A stretch of DNA of 64,000 nt from Streptomyces sp. LBL (GTDB lineage Bacteria; Actinomycetota; Actinomycetes; Streptomycetales; Streptomycetaceae): assembly GCF_029893585.1 (NCBI RefSeq), contig NZ_JARXYX010000007.1, positions 186,001 to 250,000 of the forward strand, written 5' to 3'. Of this stretch, positions 16,431 to 23,801 are shown one piece after another (position 1 is the stretch's first letter; every line of letters begins with the position of its first letter). Made by a program: the position numbers and the translations under genes. The notes beneath the pieces are model-generated. The model had not been told where the DNA came from. It made no database searches and saw only the letters and a program-made list of their open reading frames with translations.

Positions 16431-16649
16431 GTGCAGCTCGTGTACACACCCGCCGGTGACGGCGTCGTCGTCATGGAGGCGGCGGAAATCCTGATCGTCG
16501 AAGTCGCCCTGTCGCGCCATGTGCTGGAGAATCCGTACTCCCACCTCGCCGTTCGCATGCTTGCGGACGTCTCCCGTGTCAACGAGGAGCGGGAAGCGCG
16601 CATGGAGGATCTGGTCGAGGGTGCCGCCGAGGCGCCCATGACCGCATGA
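16431..16649 (+). CDS. small phage early protein, unknown function
   Basis: 72 aa, GTG start with AAAGGAGG 6 bp upstream, directly downstream of early promoter 1. Mixed hydrophobic N-terminus (VVVMEAAEILIVEVALSRHVL) and acidic C-terminus. No known motif. The good RBS, promoter and codon pattern make it a real gene. Phage early genes of this size often bind host proteins, but nothing here shows a target. Confidence 0.55.
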   Translation: MQLVYTPAGDGVVVMEAAEILIVEVALSRHVLENPYSHLAVRMLADVSRVNEEREARMEDLVEGAAEAPMTA

Positions 16650-16698
16650 AGGTGCGCCTGCGGTAACGGGGGTTGATCACATGCCCATACATCCCTCA

Positions 16699-16710
16699 AG
16701 ATAGGTGACA
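16699..16710 (+). promoter_or_regulatory. repeated box AGATAGGTGACA, copy 1
   Basis: One of three identical 12-bp boxes (others at 20700 and 30059), each upstream of an early gene. TAGGT could be a -10 of TAGGAT type, or the box could be an operator. A GTG inside it would open a longer form of the next gene. Confidence 0.5.
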
Positions 16711-16740
16711 CATTTCGAGCTGCTCTTGAGGTGGTGGGGC

Positions 16741-17085
16741 ATGGAAGGCGTCCAGGACGAGATACCTGGCCTGGTGATCCACACAGTGCGGCAGCCCGAC
16801 GGCCAGGCGGCCACGATCCAGGCGCAGTTCGAGGCATTCCACCGACTTAACCCCTGGGTGCTGCGCGCGCTGGAGATCCTGACGGCCGACTACCTCAAGC
16901 GCGGCGCCACCCGCGTCGGCATCGGGATGCTCTTCGAGGTTCTGCGCTGGCGTTACGCCACGGCCACCGAAGGCGACGAGTTCCGCCTCAACAACAACTT
17001 CCGCAGCCGGTACGTCCGGCTCCTCATCGAGCGCCATCCCGAGTGGGCTGGCGCCTTCGAGGTCCGCAGCCTGCGGACCGACTGA
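16741..17085 (+). CDS. conserved phage early protein, unknown function
   Basis: 114 aa from the ATG of MEGVQDEIPG, which has GAGGTG 8 bp upstream. A GTG at 16705 would add 12 residues but lies inside the repeated AGATAGGTGACA box. The sequence is mostly helical: 'FHRLNPWVLRALEILTADYL' and 'FRLNNNFRSRYVRLLIERHP'. It sits just upstream of recT, separated by a hairpin and a CTCTTGGAGA box. The NPWV...RYV layout is what I would expect from a small DNA-binding or recombination accessory protein, but I cannot name it. Confidence 0.55.
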   Translation: MEGVQDEIPGLVIHTVRQPDGQAATIQAQFEAFHRLNPWVLRALEILTADYLKRGATRVGIGMLFEVLRWRYATATEGDEFRLNNNFRSRYVRLLIERHPEWAGAFEVRSLRTD

Positions 17086-17086
17086 C

Positions 17087-17096
17087 CTCTTGGAGA
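17087..17096 (+). promoter_or_regulatory. start-associated box CTCTTGGAGA before recT
   Basis: Lies 4 bp before the recT GTG and directly after a hairpin (GGTCCGCAG / CTGCGGACC, 17061-17079). The GGAGA core is the ribosome-binding part; the CTCTT extension is shared with at least six other early genes of this prophage. Confidence 0.65.
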
Positions 17097-17100
17097 GATC

Positions 17101-18090
17101 GTGACCGATGAACCATCCGCCGAGCCCGCTACCGTGGAGGGCACGGTTGTCGAAGCGGCCCAGGCGGGGGCCAGCCCTGCCGTCCCGGCGAGCGCCATCG
17201 TCCTGCGCGCCTACCAGGACGAGTTCGACCACAAGCAGCTCTCAACGCTGGCCCTGATCAGTCCCGGCCTGGCCGGCGCCCCGCGCGGCCATCTGGCCAT
17301 GTTCTTCCACTACTGCGTCCGGACCGGCCTCGATCCGTTCGCGCGGCAGATCTACATGCTCGGCCGCACCAACTGGAAGGCGGCCGACAACCCTGACGAG
17401 CCCGAGAAGACGTGGACGATCCAGACCGGGATCGACGGCTTTCGCACCGTTGCCCACCGGGCGGCGGCGAAGGCCGGGGAGTCCATCTCCTACGAGGACA
17501 CCGTCTACTACGACTCCGAGGGCAACGCCCACGACGTCTGGCTGTCGAAGGCCTACCCGGCCGCGGTCAAGGTCACCGTCCTGCGCGGCACCGCACGCTT
17601 CCCGTTTATCGCCCGCTGGGACGAGTTCGCCCCGACGTACTACGACCGCAAGCTGGGCGCGTATGTCGTGGCGAAGATGTGGCAGCAGATGCCCGCCCAC
17701 ATGCTCCGCAAGTGCGCCGAGGCTGGCGCGTTGCGCATGGCCGCGCCTCAGGACCTGTCCGGCGTCTACGTGGACGAGGAGATGGAGCGGGCCGATGCCG
17801 AAGGCGTCGTCCGTGAGGCGGAGGAAGCGACCCTGCGCCTGCGTGCGGCAGCCGGGCTCGAAGCGGGCAACGGCTCAAGCGACAGCGCGAGGGACGAGCC
17901 CGGTGGCGACTCAGGGGCCAGCGACCAGGACACGAGTGCGGCGAAGGCCGCACCGAGGAAGCGGGCGCGTCCTGCGAAGAAGGAGGCAGCGCCGCAGCAG
18001 GGCACTGGCCTCGAATCCGAGGAGGCGCCGGCCGCGGCGGAGCGTGCCCCGCGCAAGCGGGCCACCGCGTCCCGCCGCGCCACCTCCTGA
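17101..18090 (+). CDS. recT: RecT/Bet-type single-strand annealing protein
   Basis: 329 aa, GTG start. It anneals complementary single strands during phage recombination and replication. The core (about residues 30-235) shows the RecT/Bet signatures 'GLDPFARQIYMLGRTNWKA', 'WTIQTGIDGFRTVAHRAA', 'YPAAVKVTVLRG' and 'MWQQMPAHMLRKCAEAGALR'. The last 95 residues are a low-complexity Ala/Lys/Arg/Glu tail with KR clusters that probably binds DNA or partner proteins. It is followed by the exonuclease gene, giving the usual exonuclease/annealase pair. A hairpin (18104-18130) separates the two. Confidence 0.9.
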   Translation: MTDEPSAEPATVEGTVVEAAQAGASPAVPASAIVLRAYQDEFDHKQLSTLALISPGLAGAPRGHLAMFFHYCVRTGLDPFARQIYMLGRTNWKAADNPDEPEKTWTIQTGIDGFRTVAHRAAAKAGESISYEDTVYYDSEGNAHDVWLSKAYPAAVKVTVLRGTARFPFIARWDEFAPTYYDRKLGAYVVAKMWQQMPAHMLRKCAEAGALRMAAPQDLSGVYVDEEMERADAEGVVREAEEATLRLRAAAGLEAGNGSSDSARDEPGGDSGASDQDTSAAKAAPRKRARPAKKEAAPQQGTGLESEEAPAAAERAPRKRATASRRATS

Positions 18091-18103
18091 CCACCGCCCC
18101 ATC

Positions 18104-18130
18104 ATGTCGCCCGCGGTCGGCGGGCGACAT
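18104..18130. terminator. hairpin between recT and the exonuclease gene
   Basis: Perfect 11-bp stem ATGTCGCCCGC / GCGGGCGACAT with a 5-nt loop, followed by the CCTCTTGGAGA box at 18138. It is part of the repeated hairpin + box + start cassette. It may attenuate transcription or shape the leader of the next gene. Confidence 0.55.
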
Positions 18131-18153
18131 GCCCCAGCCTCTTGGAGACCATC

Positions 18154-19296
18154 GTGACCACTTTGGCCATCGCGCCTGAGCGGCCCGTCAGCCTGTGGCC
18201 TGCCGCTCACGCGGCGGACGCCCGCCGTCCCCGCTCTTTGCAAACCAAGATCGGCGCGAGTGACACCGTGTGTGCGCGACGCGCCGGATACCTCCTGCAC
18301 GGCCGCACCCCCACCGACGGCGGCGAGAAGCGCAAAGCGATCCTCGGCACCTGGCTGCATGAAGGGGCGCTCGACGCAGTCCGTAACGAGTACGGCTGGA
18401 TCATCGAGCGCCGCGTCGAGGACGACACCATCCGAGGCCACATCGACGCCGTCCAGCTCGACGGCCGCACCGCCTCCCGGCTGCCGAAGCGACTGCGCCC
18501 GAGCCTCCCGGCCGAGGAGCTGACCGTAGAGGACATCAAGACCAAGAGCACCTTCCAATGGGACAACATCCTGCGGTACGGGGCCAGCGACGCCGAACTG
18601 CGCCAAGTCCTGCTCTACGCAGACTTGTTGCGCACCGAAGGCTTCGCCGACATCGACGGCCAGCGGCAGCTCGCCCGTCTCGGCCCGCTGCCCGTCGGCC
18701 GCATCCGGTTTAGGTTCCTCAACCGCGACTCAGGCGAGGACCACGTCCTGGAGATGCCGTTCACCGCCGAGCGGGCCCAGGGGGCGCGCTGGTGGGTGGA
18801 TCAGGTGCGCGCCGCCGAGTCTCCCGAGGACCTGCCACGCACCTTTCCCGGACCGGGCCTATCCGCGATCTGCGACAACTGCCCGTTCAAGACGGCCTGC
18901 TGGGGACCGGCCATCGCCGGTCGCCGCCCGCAGAGCATGCTCATCCACGACGACGCCGAGCGGGAGCAGGCACTGGCCGAGTACGTCCAGGTGACCGAGC
19001 AGATCAAGCCGCTCAAGGACCGCCTGAAGGTACTGCGCGCCAGGCTCGACGGTTCCGAGGAGGGCGTGTACGGCGACAACGAGCTGTCGTGGAGCGGCGG
19101 AAACCCGACCAAGTTCGACGACGTGGACGCCATGGCCACGCTCTTCGAGCAGGCCGGACTGCCGGTACCAATGACGCCCGACACGGCACTGATGAAAGCC
19201 CAGCTAACGGCGGCCGGCATACCCGTGCCCGTGCGCCTCGACCACGAGCGGCGCACCAACGTGAGCATCAACGTCACCGTGAGCAAGAAACCCTGA
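18154..19296 (+). CDS. Cas4/RecB-like PD-(D/E)xK exonuclease, partner of RecT
   Basis: 380 aa from the GTG 5 bp after the CCTCTTGGAGA box; an in-frame ATG at 18142 lies within the box. The nuclease core shows GHIDAVQL (metal Asp near residue 97) and VEDIKTKS (E-x-K near 126-129). One Cys at residue 40 and three in CDNCPFKTAC (240, 243, 249) are the layout of Cas4/AddB proteins that hold a [4Fe-4S] cluster. It would resect double-stranded ends to make the substrate for RecT. The C-terminal 100 residues form a helical arm (EQIKPLKDRLKVLRARL) with the acidic substrate-binding look of phage exonucleases. Confidence 0.82.
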   Translation: MTTLAIAPERPVSLWPAAHAADARRPRSLQTKIGASDTVCARRAGYLLHGRTPTDGGEKRKAILGTWLHEGALDAVRNEYGWIIERRVEDDTIRGHIDAVQLDGRTASRLPKRLRPSLPAEELTVEDIKTKSTFQWDNILRYGASDAELRQVLLYADLLRTEGFADIDGQRQLARLGPLPVGRIRFRFLNRDSGEDHVLEMPFTAERAQGARWWVDQVRAAESPEDLPRTFPGPGLSAICDNCPFKTACWGPAIAGRRPQSMLIHDDAEREQALAEYVQVTEQIKPLKDRLKVLRARLDGSEEGVYGDNELSWSGGNPTKFDDVDAMATLFEQAGLPVPMTPDTALMKAQLTAAGIPVPVRLDHERRTNVSINVTVSKKP

Positions 19297-19384
19297 CCCG
19301 CTCCCGAGCAAGGGGCAAGGCCGCCGCTGGTCCTGCCCCTGCCCCAGTGCGGCCACGACCGAACGGAACACGGAAGAGGTACTG

Positions 19385-20299
19385 GTGAGCATCCAGCTGA
19401 TGGTGGTCGCGGCCTACCTGCCGAAGGAGGTGATCAACCAGACGCAGAAGCTGGTCTTGATGAAGATCGCGGACTCTGCCGACGACCAGACACGTCTGGC
19501 CCGTCCGGGCCTTGAGCGGATGATGGCGTGGGCGGGCGTGGGCGAGAAGCGGGTCATCGGGGTCGTCACGGAGTTGGTCGGCCTCGGCTTGGTCGAGCGC
19601 ACCGAGATCGGTCGCGTCGGGCGGCGCGCCGAGTACAAGGTCTTTCCACATGGTGTGCCCCCGATTCCGTCGACCGAGGAGCTGATCGAGTGGCGTCGAG
19701 GTGCGCGGCGCGCACCGACGAACTCCCGGCTGGCCCGGAAGGTGCCGCGGCGTAAGCCGTCGGCGGCAGCCCGCACCCAGCAGGACGTGGCAGCTCGGGA
19801 GGAGACACGTGCCTTGGACGGGGCGCGGGAGGAGGGAGGGTTTCCCCAGGGAAACCCTCAAGATGGGCCGGGGAGGGTTCCCCCAGGGAAACCCAGTGGG
19901 TTTCCCCACGGAGACCAAGAGGGTTTCCCCAGGGAAACCCCTTCTCTTCCTTTTCCTTCCTACGTCCTTCCTTACCCCCCTACCCCAGGGGCGGGCGTTG
20001 CGCGGGAGGCACAGGAGCACACCGAGGATCCGCCGTCGTCCGGCTGCCCGGCGCATCCGCAGCCTGCCGCCAACTGCCGTGCGTGCGGGACGAACCCGCG
20101 GGCCCTTCGGGAGCGGGCGCAGCGCGAGGCCGCCGAGAAGGAGCGCATCACCCAGCAGGAATGGCTGAGGGAGTTCTTCGCCGAGCAGGAGCGGCGTGTG
20201 GCCGAGACTGACCCGAAGGCGCTGGAGATGGCCCGCCAACGGGTGCGCGAGCTGGCCCGCCTGGGCCGCACACGACGCCCCAACTCCCGTGGTGGATAG
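19385..20299 (+). CDS. winged-helix replication initiator carrying the phage origin
   Basis: 304 aa, GTG start with AAGAGG upstream. Residues 1-95 form a winged-helix domain of the replication-initiator type: 'INQTQKLVLMKIADSADD', 'RPGLERMMAWAGVGEKRVIGVVTELVGLGLVERTEIGR' and a wing strand 'RRAEYKVFP'. Residues about 150-195 are unusual low-complexity sequence (GFPQGNPQDGP...) because the DNA there is made of iteron repeats. The C-terminal part is charged and helical, with one CPAH...CRAC motif that could bind zinc. An initiator whose gene contains its own origin is the lambda O arrangement. Confidence 0.72.
   Translation: MSIQLMVVAAYLPKEVINQTQKLVLMKIADSADDQTRLARPGLERMMAWAGVGEKRVIGVVTELVGLGLVERTEIGRVGRRAEYKVFPHGVPPIPSTEELIEWRRGARRAPTNSRLARKVPRRKPSAAARTQQDVAAREETRALDGAREEGGFPQGNPQDGPGRVPPGKPSGFPHGDQEGFPRETPSLPFPSYVLPYPPTPGAGVAREAQEHTEDPPSSGCPAHPQPAANCRACGTNPRALRERAQREAAEKERITQQEWLREFFAEQERRVAETDPKALEMARQRVRELARLGRTRRPNSRGG
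19838..19940. repeat. replication origin iterons inside the initiator gene
   Basis: Copies 1 (19838-19857) and 4 (19921-19940) are identical: GGGTTTCCCCAGGGAAACCC, two 9-bp palindromic arms around CA. Copy 2 (19875-19894) differs by one base, and copy 3 (19898-19916) is a half-degenerate unit. Spacing is 37, 23 and 23 bp. A 40-bp pyrimidine run (19941-19982) follows, a likely unwinding region. This mirrors the lambda ori: four iterons plus an easily melted flank inside the initiator gene. Confidence 0.75.
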
Positions 20300-20321
20300 G
20301 CGCCTTGGAAGATCATCACCA

Positions 20322-20349
20322 TTGACGCCCCAATGTATGCGAATAAGAT
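20322..20349 (+). promoter_or_regulatory. early promoter 2 (TTGACG-16-TAAGAT)
   Basis: Good sigma70-like spacing, and ATGCGAATAAGATAT is identical to promoter 1. A GGTTCGAA / TTCGAACC hairpin and a CCTCCTGGAGA box follow before the start of the 20400 gene. Confidence 0.65.
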
Positions 20350-20383
20350 ATAAATATTGGTTCGAAACCCCTTCGAACCCAAA

Positions 20384-20394
20384 CCTCCTGGAGA
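20384..20394 (+). promoter_or_regulatory. start-associated box CCTCCTGGAGA
   Basis: Lies 5 bp before the ATG at 20400 and after the 8-bp stem GGTTCGAA / TTCGAACC. One-base variant of the CCTCTTGGAGA box. Confidence 0.55.
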
Positions 20395-20399
20395 AGCGC

Positions 20400-20687
20400 A
20401 TGAACGCCACCGAAGACCGCGACCCCGCAGAGGCGGCGTACATCGTCGTGGCTGAGGTCGTCCACGGCCCGCACGCCGCCCCCGTTCTCGCCAGGACGCC
20501 GTTCTGCTCCGTCGGCTGCGCCGGAGTCGGCGTGTATCAGCTGACGCACTCGATCAGCGCCAGCAAGCAGGGCGCCGCCTTCGTCCTGCGATACCGCGAC
20601 CGTCCCCTCGGCTGCATCGTCACCAGTGACGGACAGATGTGGCTGGTGCAAGCCATCGCCACGCACGAGCTGCCCATGTTCGGCTAA
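20400..20687 (+). CDS. small phage protein of unknown function
   Basis: 95 aa from the ATG behind CCTGGAGA; a longer frame from 20196 overlaps the initiator gene and is not supported. It is driven by early promoter 2. The sequence is beta-rich (AAYIVVAEVVHGPHAAPVLA, QGAAFVLRYRDRPLGCIVTS) with two Cys close together (FCSVGCAGV). No recognised domain. The position between the replication gene and further small genes suggests an early regulatory or host-takeover role, which is inference. Confidence 0.55.
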   Translation: MNATEDRDPAEAAYIVVAEVVHGPHAAPVLARTPFCSVGCAGVGVYQLTHSISASKQGAAFVLRYRDRPLGCIVTSDGQMWLVQAIATHELPMFG

Positions 20688-20699
20688 ACGTGTGGCCCT

Positions 20700-20711
20700 A
20701 GATAGGTGACA
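20700..20711 (+). promoter_or_regulatory. repeated box AGATAGGTGACA, copy 2
   Basis: Identical to the boxes at 16699 and 30059. A hairpin (GGACACC / GGTGTCC, 20725-20744) and a CCTCTTGGAGA box (20759-20769) lie between it and the start at 20775. Confidence 0.5.
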
Positions 20712-20758
20712 TGAATGCAACTGCGGACACCTCTTTGGGTGTCCGCCCCGCAACACCC

Positions 20759-20769
20759 CCTCTTGGAGA
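20759..20769 (+). promoter_or_regulatory. start-associated box CCTCTTGGAGA
   Basis: Exact copy of the box before the exonuclease gene. It lies 5 bp before the ATG at 20775 and after a 7-bp hairpin. Confidence 0.6.
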
Positions 20770-20774
20770 CCCAC

Positions 20775-21401
20775 ATGACCACCCTCGCGGCACTGCCCGA
20801 CCACACCCTTCGGACCGACCCGCTTTGGCAGCAGCTCTTCCGCAGCTACTGGCACGTCATCACCCCGCTGCGCTACCTCGGCTGGATCACAGACGTCGAC
20901 CTCACCGACACGTTCCTCATCCGCGCCGATATCGGCGACGGAACAGAACTGGTCGTCGCCACCGAACACGGACTGCCCGCCGACCCCGCCGAGGTGACCG
21001 GCTGGTGCGTCATACGCCGGGACATCGACAACCCCGGACGGCACACCGTCCTGTACGACTCCGTGCCGGGCGGCCCGCAGCGCCATTGCCACGCTGGCCT
21101 GCTGCCGATGTTCGCGCGCATCGACGCGCTGAACGCCCCGCACCCCGCGTATCGGCTGACCGCATCGGCCACGTACTGCGCTCCATACGGCCTCAACACC
21201 ACCCAGGGCGGAGCAAGCGAGACGCCCGGGATGGCCGTCGCCCGCTACTTCGAGTGGTGTCGAAGCCTGACGGCCGCCGAGGGATACCAGCGCGTCTGGG
21301 AGCGCCCCGAGCAGGACGGCTACCCGCTCGCCGTGCTGGAGAAGGACGGATACATCGCCACCGTCCGCGTCACACGCAGCACTGAGACGGAGGGCGCGTG
21401 A
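20775..21401 (+). CDS. phage protein of unknown function (208 aa)
   Basis: 208 aa from the ATG behind CCTCTTGGAGA; the longer frame from 20715 runs through the hairpin. The sequence has several Trp and Tyr residues (QQLFRSYWHVITPLRYLGWI) and two strand-rich halves. It ends 4 bp into a GTGATG overlap with the next gene, so the two are translationally coupled. I recognise no domain. Confidence 0.55.
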   Translation: MTTLAALPDHTLRTDPLWQQLFRSYWHVITPLRYLGWITDVDLTDTFLIRADIGDGTELVVATEHGLPADPAEVTGWCVIRRDIDNPGRHTVLYDSVPGGPQRHCHAGLLPMFARIDALNAPHPAYRLTASATYCAPYGLNTTQGGASETPGMAVARYFEWCRSLTAAEGYQRVWERPEQDGYPLAVLEKDGYIATVRVTRSTETEGA

Positions 21402-21793
21402 TGGCCCTCCACTACCTCAGCGGCGTCCAGCTCCTGCGCCTGGCCGACGAGGCCAAGGCCCGCACCCTGTACGCCGACGTCATCGAAGCCCTCGAACAGC
21501 ACTGCACGGGCGTCGGCGTGGACTGGTGCGGCAACGAGCTGAACATCACCGTCCCGCTCACGGACGATGGCGAGCAGCTGGTGACGATCGCGGGCCGCAG
21601 GTCGCTGCCCTGGCACAACGACCGCAGCGAGATCGGCGGCTGGAAGGCCGAGCACATCGACAACACCCACGGCACGTCCAAGATCATCTATGACACCACG
21701 ACCGGCGAGGGTGAACCGCCCGGCGACATGTCCCTCGAACCTCTCGCCGAGGAGGTCGGCGCGTACGTCAACGGCTGGCGCCATGCCCGCTGA
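21401..21793 (+). CDS. phage protein of unknown function (130 aa)
   Basis: 130 aa, ATG start overlapping the upstream stop (a GTG one codon earlier is possible). Helical N-terminus (LLRLADEAKARTLYADVIEAL), then a strand-rich middle (CGNELNITVPLTDDGEQLVTIAGRRSLPW). It pairs with the upstream gene; the sizes suggest partner proteins. Function unknown. Confidence 0.5.
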   Translation: MALHYLSGVQLLRLADEAKARTLYADVIEALEQHCTGVGVDWCGNELNITVPLTDDGEQLVTIAGRRSLPWHNDRSEIGGWKAEHIDNTHGTSKIIYDTTTGEGEPPGDMSLEPLAEEVGAYVNGWRHAR

Positions 21794-21805
21794 GGAGCGC
21801 GGCCG

Positions 21806-21913
21806 GTGACCGGGCTGCTGATCCTCCTGCTTGTAGGCCTTGCGGCGTTCATCGCCCTCGGTATCGAGGACAGCCGCCACCACCGCGCACTCCGCGCTCC
21901 TGATCAATCCTGA
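21806..21913 (+). CDS. 35-aa single-TM protein
   Basis: GTG start 12 bp after the previous stop, with GAGGAG upstream. It reads MTGLLILLLVGLAAFIALGI followed by a short, charged tail (EDSRHHRALRAPDQS). One membrane helix, N-out/C-in by the positive-inside rule. It ends just before a very strong hairpin. Too short for most gene finders. Could be a superinfection-exclusion or membrane-adaptor peptide, but that is speculation. Confidence 0.45.
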   Translation: MTGLLILLLVGLAAFIALGIEDSRHHRALRAPDQS

Positions 21914-21920
21914 CCACGGC

Positions 21921-21953
21921 CGCCCGGCCCCAGCCACCGGGCCGGGCGGCCCC
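21921..21953. terminator. 13-bp hairpin before the methyltransferase gene
   Basis: Perfect stem GGCCGCCCGGCCC / GGGCCGGGCGGCC with a 7-nt loop. The CCTTGGAGA box (21957) and TTG start (21975) follow. It is the strongest of the repeated hairpin cassettes. Confidence 0.6.
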
Positions 21954-21974
21954 ACCCCTTGGAGACCACCCCAC

Positions 21975-22529
21975 TTGCCCCGCGCCATATCCCTGCTCTG
22001 CGGAGCGGGCGGAGACGCCCTCGGCTTGAAGGAGGCCGGATTCGACCCGATCCTCGGCATCAACCACTGGCAAACCGCCATCGACACCTTCGAGCACAAC
22101 CTTCCCGGTGCCACCGGCCGGTGCGCCGACATCCGCAACTACCCCATGCGCTGGCTGCCCAAGGCCACCATCATGTGGGCCTCGGTCATCTGCACCGAGA
22201 TCAGCCCGGCCGGCGGGAAGAAACGCCAGCCCGACCCCGCACAAGAAGCCCTCTTCGAAGAAGAGGAGCAGTGGCGACAACTCCCGCCGGAAGCCTTCGA
22301 GATGACCCGGGCCACGGCGTGGTGCGTGCTGCGCGCCGCAGAGGCCAAGCGGTTCCCGTGCGTCGTGGTCGAGAACGTCGTGGAGTTCGCGACCCAGTGG
22401 GACCTGTTCCCCGAGTGGATCAGGTCCATGAAGAAGCTGGGCTACCGCGTACAGATCGTCTCGGTGTCGTCCGCGCACATCGGGTCGGAGACCAACGGGT
22501 ACGCGCCGCAGTGGCGCGACCGTATCTAC
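21975..22529 (+). pseudogene. DNA cytosine-5 methyltransferase, 5' part (interrupted by mobile element)
   Basis: TTG start after a CCTTGGAGA box. Motif I appears as LLCGAGGDALGLKEAGFDP (SAM binding), a variant motif IV as CTEISPAGG, motif VI as VVVENVVEF, and motif VIII as QWRDRIY at the very end. The reading then runs into the mobile element. Joining 22529 directly to 27086 restores DRIYFVFT in frame, so the gene was whole before the insertion. The enzyme would have methylated phage DNA, probably against host restriction. As it stands, the catalytic and target-recognition halves are split by 4.56 kb. Confidence 0.85.
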
Positions 22530-22534
22530 CTTGT

Positions 22535-22545
22535 TTATCTGGACA
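22535..22545 (+). repeat. left inverted terminal repeat of the element
   Basis: TTATCTGGACA, the exact reverse complement of TGTCCAGATAA at 27074-27084. Confidence 0.85.
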
Positions 22546-22631
22546 CTTCTATGACCGACGGGTGCAGATTCACGCGGTCGTGTGTCACTCGATCGAGGCG
22601 AACGGCGTCGGGGTGCTCCGGTTCGTCATTG

Positions 22632-23783
22632 CTAGATGTTCAGCTTGGCTGCGACGAGTTCGGAGCGGGTCAGCTCCAGCAGTCGGCCCATCCAGTTCCG
22701 GCCTTCGAGCCCGTGTTGCCCCCAAAAGTTCGATCCGACCTCGGTGTAGATCAACCGGGTGGCACCTGTGGCCATCAGCGTCTCGGCGAACTCGGGGTGC
22801 TGCTGGAACTTCGCGCGCAGCAAGCGCGTCATGATGGCAACCCGAACTTGGGGCCAGTCGTCACGCAGGGTGGAAGCCTCAGCGAGTTTCTGTGCGTCAT
22901 AAGGCCGTTCCGCGTCGAGGATCTCGGCCTGTCGGTGTTCATCAGCGACCGCCAGCGCCCAGTAGGCGTGCGCAACCGTGGGGTAGGTCCGGTTGGCTAT
23001 GGCGATCGGGGCGGGGAACTCGTTGCGCAGCACGTGGGTGCCCGGATTCTCGGGCCAGCCGCGTGGGAAGACCACCTGGTTGAGGTGGACGCTGCTCTCG
23101 ACAGGTTCAGTCCGGCCGTCGGCGGGTGTTTTCGTCTCGTGCTGCTTGCGCAGTTGCTCGCGCTCCGTGAAGTACTCCAAGGCGGAGGCGTGCATCGCTT
23201 CGGTGACCTCGACAGTGTTGCCGTTCCACAGCTCGATCTGGCTCCCCGGGCCGGTCACGATCACCCTGAGGGGGAAGTCCTTTCGGTCCATGTCGCCCAG
23301 GGCGTATCTCCGCAGGTGCTCCGGGATAGCCTCGTAGGCTTCACGAACGGCGGTCCGGTTGGACTCGGTCGGCTGCTCTCGGAAGACGTCGACGGCAGTG
23401 AGGCAGCGGCGAGTGGAGTCCGGGCGGCCGTTGAGTTTGTCGATGTCGTCGCGGACCTCGCCGAGCAGCATCTCGGGGGTCAGCCAGGTCTTCGGCTCGG
23501 CGAACTTCCACGAGGCGAGGTGGTGGGCCGATGCCCGGGCGCCTTCGGGCACGTCGGTGGCGACCCATCCGGAGGCGAGTTTGCCGGCGAAGCCCTCCAG
23601 GGTTTCCAGACCCCAGCAGTCGACCATTCCGTCGGCGTAGATCAGCAGGTCGGTGAGGAAGTAGTTCCCGCCGTTGCGGATGAAGGCATGCCGCCAGGTT
23701 CCCTCGATGCGCTCGCCATCCACGTTCCGCCATGTCCACCGTCGTATCGCCACGGCCGACAGGGTAGCCGTTCCCGCTATCAC
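22632..23783 (-). CDS. NADAR-domain protein (ADP-ribose-processing), transposon cargo
   Basis: 383 aa, GTG start with AGGAAG upstream, 18 bp behind the large recombinase and co-directional with it. The C-terminal 150 residues are a NADAR domain: 'LRNEFPAPIAIANRTYPTVA', 'HAYWALAV', 'STLRDDWPQVRVAIMTRLLRAKF', 'LMATGATRLIYTEVGSNFWG' and 'GRNWMGRLLEL'. NADAR proteins (YbiA/RibX group) act on N-glycosidic bonds of ADP-ribosylated or NAD-like substrates, and some reverse DNA ADP-ribosylation. The first 200 residues (GTWRHAFIRNGGNYFLTDLLIYADGMVDC ...) form a separate strand-rich domain often found attached to NADAR. In a mobile element in a prophage, an antitoxin or defence role is plausible. Confidence 0.78.
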   Translation of the reverse strand: MIAGTATLSAVAIRRWTWRNVDGERIEGTWRHAFIRNGGNYFLTDLLIYADGMVDCWGLETLEGFAGKLASGWVATDVPEGARASAHHLASWKFAEPKTWLTPEMLLGEVRDDIDKLNGRPDSTRRCLTAVDVFREQPTESNRTAVREAYEAIPEHLRRYALGDMDRKDFPLRVIVTGPGSQIELWNGNTVEVTEAMHASALEYFTEREQLRKQHETKTPADGRTEPVESSVHLNQVVFPRGWPENPGTHVLRNEFPAPIAIANRTYPTVAHAYWALAVADEHRQAEILDAERPYDAQKLAEASTLRDDWPQVRVAIMTRLLRAKFQQHPEFAETLMATGATRLIYTEVGSNFWGQHGLEGRNWMGRLLELTRSELVAAKLNI

Positions 23784-23801
23784 GTGATCTTCCTGGCGAC
23801 G

